DNA of 50,065 bases, from positions 1 to 50,065 of the forward strand of contig CALVFT010000008.1 of assembly GCA_944326915.1 (NCBI GenBank), in the 5' to 3' direction. Source of the stretch: Candidatus Gastranaerophilales bacterium (lineage in GTDB: Bacteria > Cyanobacteriota > Vampirovibrionia > Gastranaerophilales > Gastranaerophilaceae). This document shows, one piece after another, positions 26,650 through 33,415 of this stretch (positions are counted from its first letter, which is position 1; every line of letters starts with the position of its first letter). The notes under the pieces are model-generated. The model made no database searches, was not told the DNA's origin, and saw only the letters and a program-made list of their open reading frames with translations. The position numbers and the translations under genes are program-made.

Positions 26650-27494
26650 AATAAAATTTTTTTTGCTCTATTGACCTTTGAGTTAAATTTTCTTAGGTAC
26701 CATAATATGTGTTGTTTTACCATAAATGGAAGTATATTGAAATTGTGAGTTTGTTTGTATATTTTGTAATATGCTTTTGTTTGAAGTGCTTCTGGAGTTC
26801 TTATTCTTTTTGCTTTATTTAAGTAACTATCCGGATGTTGACGCCATTGGGTAAGTTTTTCTGGAATATAGTAAAAATCTCCAAGATTTGCAAGTTGGAT
26901 ATAAATCCACCAATCAAGAAGATGGTCTATAGGTGTGTTTAAATCTATTTTTAGTATGTCTTGTTTTTTTACCATAATGCTTGAAAATGTGAAAATTTGG
27001 TTATCCAAATAAAAATCAAAGAACATATTTCGAGGATAGACATAATTCCTTAGTTTTAATTGTGTTGGAAGAAGACCTTGTGCTACTTTCTTAACTTTAT
27101 TTGAATCTCCAAAAAACTCACAATCATTAAAAACTAAGTTCACGCTAGGATATTTTTTTATAATAGAAACTTTTTTTTCAAGATAATCTTCGTTTATTAA
27201 ATCGTCACTTTCAAGGATTACTAACCAATCAGTTGAAACTTTTGATATGCCTAGTTCAATAGTTTTTTTGAGCCCTAAATTTTTGTTATTTTCATGGGTG
27301 TACAATTTTATACGAAAATCTTTTTGACAAAAGTCTTTAATTATTTCCAAAGAGTTGTCTTTAGATCCATCATCAACAATGATCAATTCCCAGTTTGTGT
27401 ATGTTTGATGAATGACTGACTCAATTGTTTGAGTAATATACTTTTCATAATTAAAGCTTGGAATTATAATCGAAACAGTTATATCTTCTTTCAA
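26637..27494 (-). CDS. Family 2 glycosyltransferase
   Basis: GT-A fold sugar transferase. Start set at TTG 27494 (285 residues) because AGGAG lies 6 nt upstream; an in-frame TTG 7 codons earlier has no ribosome site. VSIIIPSFNYEKYITQTIESVIHQ, WELIIVDDGSKDNS (nucleotide-binding DD), and DWLVILESDD (the DxD-like metal site near 95) are family motifs; ARQHP-like WRQHPDS near 220 is also typical. No membrane segment. Acceptor unknown; it precedes the prenyl synthase and lepB, so a lipid-linked or surface sugar is possible. Confidence 0.9.
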   Translation of the reverse strand: MKEDITVSIIIPSFNYEKYITQTIESVIHQTYTNWELIIVDDGSKDNSLEIIKDFCQKDFRIKLYTHENNKNLGLKKTIELGISKVSTDWLVILESDDLINEDYLEKKVSIIKKYPSVNLVFNDCEFFGDSNKVKKVAQGLLPTQLKLRNYVYPRNMFFDFYLDNQIFTFSSIMVKKQDILKIDLNTPIDHLLDWWIYIQLANLGDFYYIPEKLTQWRQHPDSYLNKAKRIRTPEALQTKAYYKIYKQTHNFNILPFMVKQHILWYLRKFNSKVNRAKKILFCQK

Positions 27495-27578
27495 GATAGG
27501 CTCCTGATTGTTCAAAATTTATGTACTTCTTGGAATACTATTATTTATATGTGTCTTTGTCAAGCAGACGATAAAAAA

Positions 27579-27603
27579 AACGACGATACTTGCGTTCGTC
27601 GTT
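27579..27603 (-). terminator. Terminator after family member 2
   Basis: AACGACGA / TCGTCGTT stem followed on the minus strand by an uninterrupted T tract (the A run at 27573-27580). Confidence 0.85.
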
Positions 27604-27658
27604 GGAAAATCAATAGGAAAAAGGGAAAGGAAATTAATTTATTTGTTTAAATTTTTGT

Positions 27659-28768
27659 TTAACCGAATGTTTTGAATGATGATTCTGTATTTTTTTCGAT
27701 TACTTTTGATACAGCATCCATTTCTGTAGAAATAGCATCTTGTTCGGTATCTAGTTGTTTTAATCTAAGTTCAAGGTTTTTATCTTGAGATTGAATTATT
27801 TCGATTTTTGCGTTTATTTCATTGATAGCTTGATCATATTCATTTTTTTCAAATTCATATTGATTCATTGCATCATTGTATGCATCTTGATCTGTTGCAG
27901 TACTTGTTGTTAATGAATATGTTGGACCGTATACGATATTTCCATTATCATCAGTCACAGGATTTCCATTTTCATCAAGTTCAGGAAGTGTTATATTAAT
28001 ATAACGTCCAGAGCTGTCTTTTTCTACTTTGCAGTTAGGAACAGCTTTTACTTCTTCAGTTTGTGTAGTACTTCCGATTGTGTAGCATTTGATGTTAGAT
28101 TGAGAATTACCGTTCTTATCGTATGTTGCACCTGTTACATCATCTTTTTTGTAGAAATATGGAACTTGTTTGTCTGTAGAAGAATCTTGAGTATATCTTA
28201 CTAACCAGTCAGAATCTTCTGTTCCGTATTTTTCATTTAGTAGTGCTAAGTATTGTTGTTCTTCTTTAATTAAGTTATCTATTTCTGTTGGTGTCATAGA
28301 TTGAAGATATGAATACTCTCCGATGTATTTGGTTCTGTTGCCATCTGCATCGTGTTCAAAGTTTTCATCATTATCTTCGATTGCAACACCTAAATCTCTT
28401 AATTTGTTTGCTCCAACATTAAATGAACCGTCAGCATTCTTTGATACTATACTTGTAGATGCTGAAACTACTGAAAAATCATCAGTCCATTTTCTTAAAT
28501 AACTTATAGTATATTCACCGTTTTGTTGTGCAATTAAACTTGTTATAGTGTTAGCTAGAGCGCCGTCTTCAAATGTATAAACGGTTTTAGTAAAGTTGTC
28601 GACAGACGGAGGAGTCGGTACAGTCATACCCAACAAATCGTTGTAGTAGTTGGCAGACTGATTTGACAATGTAGTTCGTTGTTGGTTAACTTGTTGACCT
28701 TCGAACTCGACATTGTTTTTTCTGGCTGTCAGACCTAAAAATCTAGCTTGTGACGCTGCCATTCCCAT
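27659..28768 (-). CDS. Family member 2 with conserved helical ends and variable middle
   Basis: 369 residues. N-terminus MGMAASQARFLGLTARKNN and a Gln-rich helix; C-terminus LELRLKQLDTEQDAIS ... VIEKNTESSFKTFG. Both ends align by eye with the proteins at 7067 and 36938. The central part is unrelated to theirs and carries Tyr/Asp/Gly-rich segments and a calcium-motif-like DENGNPVTDDNGN near 270. No signal peptide. RBS GAAAGGA. A sigma-28-like promoter lies upstream with the same 43-nt distance to the start as in the 7067 gene, and three AACATGTT palindromes sit just behind it. Role unknown; exported appendage or secreted structural protein is an inference. Confidence 0.8.
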   Translation of the reverse strand: MGMAASQARFLGLTARKNNVEFEGQQVNQQRTTLSNQSANYYNDLLGMTVPTPPSVDNFTKTVYTFEDGALANTITSLIAQQNGEYTISYLRKWTDDFSVVSASTSIVSKNADGSFNVGANKLRDLGVAIEDNDENFEHDADGNRTKYIGEYSYLQSMTPTEIDNLIKEEQQYLALLNEKYGTEDSDWLVRYTQDSSTDKQVPYFYKKDDVTGATYDKNGNSQSNIKCYTIGSTTQTEEVKAVPNCKVEKDSSGRYINITLPELDENGNPVTDDNGNIVYGPTYSLTTSTATDQDAYNDAMNQYEFEKNEYDQAINEINAKIEIIQSQDKNLELRLKQLDTEQDAISTEMDAVSKVIEKNTESSFKTFG

Positions 28769-28811
28769 TGCTGTCGATTGTCCTTTCTTACTTTAGTAAC
28801 TTACAAGTAGT

Positions 28812-28839
28812 ATATCGACATATTAGGGTTAGAACTTTA
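28812..28839 (-). promoter_or_regulatory. Sigma-28-like promoter of family member 2
   Basis: Minus-strand TAAA (28836-28839, in TAAAGTTC), 16-nt spacer, GTCGATAT (28812-28819); consensus is TAAA-N15-GCCGATAA/T. Ends 43 nt from the ATG. Confidence 0.65.
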
Positions 28840-28877
28840 AACATGTTAAAAAACATGTTACGAATTTGTAACATGTT
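28840..28877. repeat. Three copies of the palindrome AACATGTT
   Basis: Copies at 28840-28847, 28852-28859 and 28870-28877. The first touches the -35 of the sigma-28-like promoter, suggesting operator sites. The second and third form the hairpin AACATGTTAC / GTAACATGTT followed on the minus strand by TTTTTT, so the same DNA can also act as a weak terminator for the operon ending at 28888, 10 nt away. Confidence 0.55.
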
Positions 28878-28887
28878 GAGTTTCTTT

Positions 28888-29370
28888 TTAATTTCTAAAT
28901 CTGTCTGAAATGTAGGATAGGATTGCTCCTCCAATTTCTTCATTAGGATCAAAGTTTGATGGTTTTGGGTTAATTGAATTTTGTATTAACATTTTTACCA
29001 GAGGGCCAAATGCGTCTGGGATTTGAGTTTTTCTGTAAATTCCTGCAAGAAATGTTTGTACATTAGGGGATGTTGTGTTATTAAATCTTGATAATATAGG
29101 ATACATTTTATCAATATTTTTTACCCCATTATCAAGCATTCTATCTACAATATATAGCGTTTCAGTAATTTGTTGCTCATTGTTTGAATGAGCAAGGATA
29201 TCTGCTAAATAAGGTAGAGCAGTTTCTTTTTGTTTTACAAAATAATCTACTTTGTTTTGATCAAATATGCAATAGTTTCTTGTGGGTGTAGGCATTTGAA
29301 CATTACAAGAAGATTGTTTTGTATAATTGGTATAATTTATAGAATTTATATTTAAAGGTTGGATAGTCAT
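28888..29370 (-). CDS. Unknown helical protein, third gene of B12-riboswitch operon
   Basis: Not recognised. 160 residues, no signal peptide or membrane helix. After a polar Asn/Thr/Tyr-rich N-terminus, residues 45-145 read as paired helices (ALPYLADILAHSNNEQQITE, LDNGVKNIDKMYPILSRF, PNVQTFLAGIYRKT, FGPLVKMLIQNSI), resembling HEAT/armadillo repeats that mediate protein contacts. RBS AAAGGACA, starting 18 nt after the stop of the preceding membrane protein gene, so it is clearly cotranscribed with it. Confidence 0.75.
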   Translation of the reverse strand: MTIQPLNINSINYTNYTKQSSCNVQMPTPTRNYCIFDQNKVDYFVKQKETALPYLADILAHSNNEQQITETLYIVDRMLDNGVKNIDKMYPILSRFNNTTSPNVQTFLAGIYRKTQIPDAFGPLVKMLIQNSINPKPSNFDPNEEIGGAILSYISDRFRN

Positions 29371-29388
29371 ATTTGAATTTGTCCTTTA

Positions 29389-30873
29389 CTATGAATATAC
29401 AAAAGGTGGCCCATTTTTTATTTCGAGCAAAATGTTATCTGCCATAACCTTTAGTTCTTCTTTAGGTTTTCCATTTTGGACTTGTTTATGAAATTCTTGG
29501 ATAAGTGGTTCTATTGCTGCATCTTTTTTTGATTTAAAGTTTCTTAATTCTGTAGATACAAGTCTTTGTTGAAGTTCTATTTCTGTTTGTGCATTGTATT
29601 TTTTTACTTGAACTTCTTTTATTGCATCTCCAGTGAGCTTCCCACCGTATGAAACTGCAGCTGCACCTGTCATTCCCCAGAATAATTGTTGGAATTGCTT
29701 GTTATCAGTGTCTAAAATCCAGTTATAAAAATATGCCCTATAGTCGTCGACAAATGATGAGAATGATGGTTTTGGAGTGCCATCACCTCCAATGTGTGGG
29801 TTAACTTTTACTGTTGAAGTTTTAATCTTTTTGATAATATTTTTTATAAAGTCTTCTTTTTCTGTATTTTCCCAGTTAACATTTTTGAGTACATCTCGAA
29901 TGTATTTTTCATCAGCATCTATTGATTGGAATAGGTAGCCTAAGTTGTTTTTATCTATGTTTTTTGTTGAATCGTTTGTTGTTTTTATTATTTTTTCGAT
30001 TGTTGTTTTATTATTTCCAACATATTCTTTTAGGAAAGTTTTTGTTTTGTTAAGGTTTTTTAGAGAAATATATGTGAGTCCTAATATAGAAGCTACTGTA
30101 GATGCTCCTAAAAGGAAATATGATATACCGTTATTTAGTTTTGTATTTTCTTTTTTATCTTGGTTGCCTCTAAAATTGAAATCTTTTCCAAAATTTGGAA
30201 GGATTTTTTCTTGAGAAAGATAATTTGATAGTTCTTTTGCTTTTTCTGACAGCATATTTCTTGTAATTTGAATCTTTCCAGCAAAAGATTGAGTCTCAAT
30301 ATTTATTAGTTTTTCTTGAAGATTTTTTTGAATATCTGCTTCTTTTTTCTTTACCCAAACTTCTTTAAAACCATCAAAAAAAGTTTTTCCCATAAAAGCC
30401 ATAGCTGTGAGTGTTAGGACTCCTGCTCCCGCTTTTATCGTTTTGTGATTTGGGTTTGTGACCATTTGGAATATAGCTTGAGCTGTTTCATCATTTATTG
30501 AAATGTTTCTTGTGAGTGTTGGTACCCATTTTTCTTCGGCAAGTTTTGTTGAAATTTTTGCGTTTCTACTTATGAATGCTGTAGCTGCTGTGATTATTCC
30601 TGTTACAGCCAGAGCTGTTGCGCTAAGTGGTAAAAGACTTTTCTCTGTCGTGATTTTATCTTCTTTTAATTGTTTTGGAAGTCTAATGCTGTCTGATATG
30701 ATTAAAGAATCATAGGTGTCATTCAAATCTACATTGCACTCTGGACAATCTTTGATAAAAGTATTTACGACTACTCCTTCTTTTACATTTGAATTATTTT
30801 TTCTTTGAGAAGTTGTCATATTGCGTTGTTGTCTTAAAGTCTCAGCGTCCCTGAATTGGGATATGTTATTCAT
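29389..30873 (-). CDS. Unknown membrane protein with internal duplication, second gene of B12-riboswitch operon
   Basis: Not recognised. 494 residues. A Cys pair (DCPEC) lies near residue 43. Hydrophobic segments lie near 82-102 (LSATALAVTGIITAATAF), 150-168 (GAGVLTLTAMAFMGKTFF), 250-270 (GISYFLLGASTVASILGL) and 395-412 (LFWGMTGAAAVSYGG). A module of one hydrophobic helix plus a charged helix is repeated: GKTFFDGFKEVWVKKKEADI ... LQEKL near 167 and GKLTGDAIKEVQVKKYNAQT ... LQQRL near 412 align over about 55 residues. Its start overlaps the preceding gene by 8 nt, so translation is coupled. Function unknown. Confidence 0.75.
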   Translation of the reverse strand: MNNISQFRDAETLRQQRNMTTSQRKNNSNVKEGVVVNTFIKDCPECNVDLNDTYDSLIISDSIRLPKQLKEDKITTEKSLLPLSATALAVTGIITAATAFISRNAKISTKLAEEKWVPTLTRNISINDETAQAIFQMVTNPNHKTIKAGAGVLTLTAMAFMGKTFFDGFKEVWVKKKEADIQKNLQEKLINIETQSFAGKIQITRNMLSEKAKELSNYLSQEKILPNFGKDFNFRGNQDKKENTKLNNGISYFLLGASTVASILGLTYISLKNLNKTKTFLKEYVGNNKTTIEKIIKTTNDSTKNIDKNNLGYLFQSIDADEKYIRDVLKNVNWENTEKEDFIKNIIKKIKTSTVKVNPHIGGDGTPKPSFSSFVDDYRAYFYNWILDTDNKQFQQLFWGMTGAAAVSYGGKLTGDAIKEVQVKKYNAQTEIELQQRLVSTELRNFKSKKDAAIEPLIQEFHKQVQNGKPKEELKVMADNILLEIKNGPPFVYS

Positions 30874-31567
30874 TTTCTTCTAAATCCTTATTGTTTTTGC
30901 TATTGGTTAATTTGTTATATAGTTCATGTATGAATGTTTTTAACTCAAAAGCTTTTTTAGTTTCATCTATTTGTTTATCTTCATCATCTGCGTTTAGTGG
31001 CTTAAATATTGAGAAGATCGATTTTAGCTTTTTCTTCGTATTAGTAAATATTTCAGATATTTTTTTGTTTATTGATGCTTTTAGTTCGCCAAACATTGCT
31101 GTTAGTTTATCTGAGATATCAGCTAATTTTTGTTGTATTGTCTGAATTGTATTAGATATTGCAGTAGGAAGATTCGCTATTGTTCGAATTATGCCTCCAA
31201 GTACTGTGTTTAATACAAAGTTTATCGGCTTTGAAATGATCGCAGGCATGTTTTGAGTGATTAATTGTCCTATGCTAGCGAGTCTTTGACTAGCATTCAT
31301 TAGAGAATTTTGGAAAGCTTGAATGTTTTGGGCAAAATTTAGAGCGTCTTGCTGTCTTGCAAGTTTTGCTTGTTGTTGTGCTTTTAAAAATGCTCCTATT
31401 GCTGCACATTCATTCCAACTCATTTCTCCGGGCTTGGCTGAAAAATCAGCTTTTTTCATTCCTCCGCCACCGCCCATTCCGTTACAAATTGGACATGCTC
31501 CAAGCGGTAGTCCATGTGGACATGTTCCTACTCTTGCGCTATTTGTTTTTACGGCTGTAAGTGACAT
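30866..31567 (-). CDS. Unknown protein with zinc-type cysteine motif, first gene of B12-riboswitch operon
   Basis: Not recognised. 233 residues. Near the N-terminus CPHGLPLGACPIC gives a CxxH/CxxC zinc-like knuckle followed by a glycine run. Then comes a Gln/Ala-rich amphipathic helix (QQQAKLARQQDALNFAQNIQ), a mildly hydrophobic amphipathic stretch (IISKPINFVLNTVLGGII, residues 115-132), a coiled coil, and an acidic Lys/Glu tail. No signal peptide. The ATG lies 6 nt after an AGAGGA site that is buried in a 9-bp hairpin, and a cobalamin riboswitch lies upstream. The operon is therefore expected to be made when B12 is scarce. A zinc-binding, membrane-associated adaptor is a guess only. Confidence 0.78.
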   Translation of the reverse strand: MSLTAVKTNSARVGTCPHGLPLGACPICNGMGGGGGMKKADFSAKPGEMSWNECAAIGAFLKAQQQAKLARQQDALNFAQNIQAFQNSLMNASQRLASIGQLITQNMPAIISKPINFVLNTVLGGIIRTIANLPTAISNTIQTIQQKLADISDKLTAMFGELKASINKKISEIFTNTKKKLKSIFSIFKPLNADDEDKQIDETKKAFELKTFIHELYNKLTNSKNNKDLEENE

Positions 31568-31571
31568 TAGA

Positions 31572-31596
31572 AATCCTCTGTTTTGCTCAGAGGATT
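31572..31596 (-). promoter_or_regulatory. Ribosome-site-sequestering hairpin
   Basis: Perfect 9-bp stem AATCCTCTG / CAGAGGATT with a 7-nt loop. The 3' arm contains the AGAGGA ribosome site of the 31567 gene, ending 6 nt before the ATG. No T tract follows, so it controls translation rather than transcription. AGAGGA also occurs at the 5' edge of the riboswitch and could compete for the same TCCTCT strand. Confidence 0.7.
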
Positions 31597-31618
31597 ACTT
31601 AGAAACTAATTTCTTATC

Positions 31619-31709
31619 TACCGATGCTCGCGGTATTTAAGTTTTCTGAGTGTTCCGGCTTTAACGGTTGCGGCACAGCTGATGACTTACACATCTATTT
31701 CCTCTTTCG
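31619..31709 (-). promoter_or_regulatory. Cobalamin riboswitch (class-II-like) in front of unknown operon
   Basis: Minus strand in order: GGAAA, hairpin with GTGTAAGTC core (GATG / CATC stem), CTGTGCCGCAACCGTTAAAG, then CCGGAACAC, and a distal hairpin TACCG-CGAGCAT-CGGTA. The core CCGCAACCGTTAAAG-Y-CGGAA is identical but for one base to the riboswitch before nrdD. Loop GCGAGCA of the distal hairpin can pair with TGCCGC in the core, as in the L5-L13 kissing contact of cobalamin riboswitches. It begins at the predicted transcription start. Confidence 0.8.
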
Positions 31710-31716
31710 CATGAAA

Positions 31717-31745
31717 AGCGTAAAATAACCATATCTTTATGTCAA
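31717..31745 (-). promoter_or_regulatory. Promoter of the riboswitch-controlled unknown operon
   Basis: Minus-strand TTGACA (31740-31745), 17-nt spacer, TACGCT (31717-31722). Predicted start near 31710 coincides with the 5' end of the riboswitch. Confidence 0.65.
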
Positions 31746-31769
31746 ATATTTGTGTGGAATTGTTAAATT

Positions 31770-33221
31770 TTATTTGTCTTTTTCCATCTCTTTAAGAACT
31801 CTTTGATATTCATTGTTCATATTAGAGCAGTTTGTTTGAGCTTGTTTGTATTTTATTAAAATCTCTCTGTTTTTTTTGTTTTAGGCGTTGAATTTTTTCT
31901 TCTAATTGTTTCAATAAAAATTCAGCTTGAGTAATTTCGAGTTTTGTTTCTTTTAGTTTTTGTGTTCTTAAAGTTAAATTTTGTTTTTCTTTTTCAAGAT
32001 TTTGTTTTGCTTTTTGAGCTTGATATTTTAGATATTTTTTTATATTAATTCTTATACGTTGGTGGGTTGCATAGAGCATTGTCTTTTTTATTTGTTGAGG
32101 ATAATCCTCATAAGTTAGAAGTCTGCCACCTTTTATGTAGCTCATAACTGTATTAATTTGTTTTTGTAAATTACTTTGAAAATCAGGATAAATTTTATCA
32201 ATTAGTGTATATGGCAGAGTCCCTCTAGATCTGTTGCATTTTCTGTGTAGACAAATTCCGTTCCCTTTATCTTTACTACCCTGTCTAGATTTTGGGATTA
32301 CATGCTCAAAAGATACTTGTAAGTCAGCTAAAAGATTTTCGATGATATCTGCATCGTTTTTAGATGTCATTGATAGTATTTTTTGAGATGTACTGAAATT
32401 TTCTATTGGGAATTTTTGAATGGCTGTTGATATTTTTTTGAGGATTTTAGGATCAAGTTTTGTTGCAACTCTTTTGTATTTCTCAAAAGTATCTAGAAGC
32501 ATTTCTGTTTTTGCTTTTTCTGTGTAACTAGGAAGAGTTATGATTTTTAGGATATTTGTGTATAGAGTATTAAAGTTACGTAGTTCTTCTTGAGGTAGAT
32601 GTTTTGCAATTGATAAAAAGTTTTGTTGCGCTTTGAGTTTAAGAGCTTTATATTTTAAACTTTCTATTTTGATGTTTTCTTTATGGTATTTTATTATTTC
32701 CGGTTTGTGTAATATTTCTGAGAAGGTTTGGCAGGGTACCTAAGAGAATATACTTCTAAAATATTTATAACTTCTTGAATATTTTCGTTAAATTGAGGTT
32801 GAAGTTTCAATAGTTGTTTTATGACTTGTTTTGAACTTTTGGTTTTGGTTTTGCTTAATTCTACAATGTCATTAAGTGTTTTTTGTTCTTGTGCGGATAG
32901 TTTTTTAATACGTCTTTGAAATTTTGGATCTTGAATTAGTACTGAAAGTGGTGTCTTAGGGTGATGTTTCGCGAGGCCTGTTAACATTGCAAAAACATTA
33001 TGAGATTGAAAGCTTTCTAATTCTTTACTTTTAAGAAATCTACCAGCTCCAAGTAAAGTTTTATTTACTGTAGCTTGGAATTCATCAAAAGTAAGCATTT
33101 CCTTCCCACAAATTGCACAATTTAAATGTGGGATTTGTTTCGTATCATTAATTTTTATGTTGGGTAATCTCCCATTAAAGTCTATCGAATTAGCTTGTGG
33201 GGTAGTATATGTTATTTTCAT
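31770..33221 (-). pseudogene. HNH endonuclease-like gene broken by two frameshifts
   Basis: Three reading-frame pieces join into one protein of about 480 residues. Piece one (33221 to about 32729) has CAICGKEM. Piece two (to about 31877) carries the HNH signature FEHVIPKS, then N and CLHRKCNRSRG, and a long coiled coil. Piece three (to the TAA at 31770) continues the coil as REILIKYKQAQTNCSNMNNE. The first break is at the 3-base T run 32727-32729 (adding one base restores PAKTFSEILHKPEI); the second is at the 8-base T run 31870-31877. HNH proteins of this type are usually DNA nucleases. No convincing ribosome site precedes the ATG at 33221. Real decay, sequencing error or slippage cannot be separated here. 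Confidence 0.7.
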
Positions 33222-33272
33222 ATGAGGTAGAATGTATATGAAATATTTTTTTTGCTATTTTACGTTCTTGTG

Positions 33273-33301
33273 TTGACAAATGTTAAGTAAAGATTTAAAA
33301 T
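33273..33301 (+). promoter_or_regulatory. Consensus promoter of nrdD
   Basis: TTGACA (33273-33278), 17-nt spacer, TAAAAT (33296-33301). Predicted start near 33308, immediately before the riboswitch. Confidence 0.75.
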
Positions 33302-33311
33302 TGTCTTACTA

Positions 33312-33406
33312 ATTTAAGGAAAGCATGGGTGAAAATCCCTCACTGGACCGCAACCGTTAAAGTCGGAATGCTTATTTTAGTTGATGTTACCACGGAAATC
33401 TGGGAG
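33312..33406 (+). promoter_or_regulatory. Cobalamin riboswitch (class-II-like) controlling nrdDG
   Basis: Conserved parts in order: GGAAA, AAGCAT (pairs with ATGCTT at 33368-33373), GGGTGAAAATCCC hairpin, ACTGGACCGCAACCGT, TAAAGTCGGAATGC, and a distal hairpin CCA-CGGAAATC-TGG. This follows the class II cobalamin core (GGAAA ... GTGAAA-TC ... CGAATGC). The distal hairpin's 3' arm (33401-33403) overlaps the ribosome site GGGAG (33402-33406), so ligand-stabilised folding would block translation. An ATG at 33329 in frame with nrdD lies inside the riboswitch and is not the start. Confidence 0.87.
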
Positions 33407-33415
33407 AAAATTTTT

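Noticed and set aside
31323-31640. Plus-strand frame of 105 codons opposite the zinc-knuckle gene
   Set aside because: Overlaps the riboswitch and the minus-strand gene; Cys/Ala/Phe-rich product with no start signal.
33329-33415. 29-codon N-terminal extension of nrdD from an ATG at 33329
   Set aside because: It lies inside the cobalamin riboswitch, has no ribosome site, and encodes sequence unlike NrdD; the ATG at 33416 has GGGAG.
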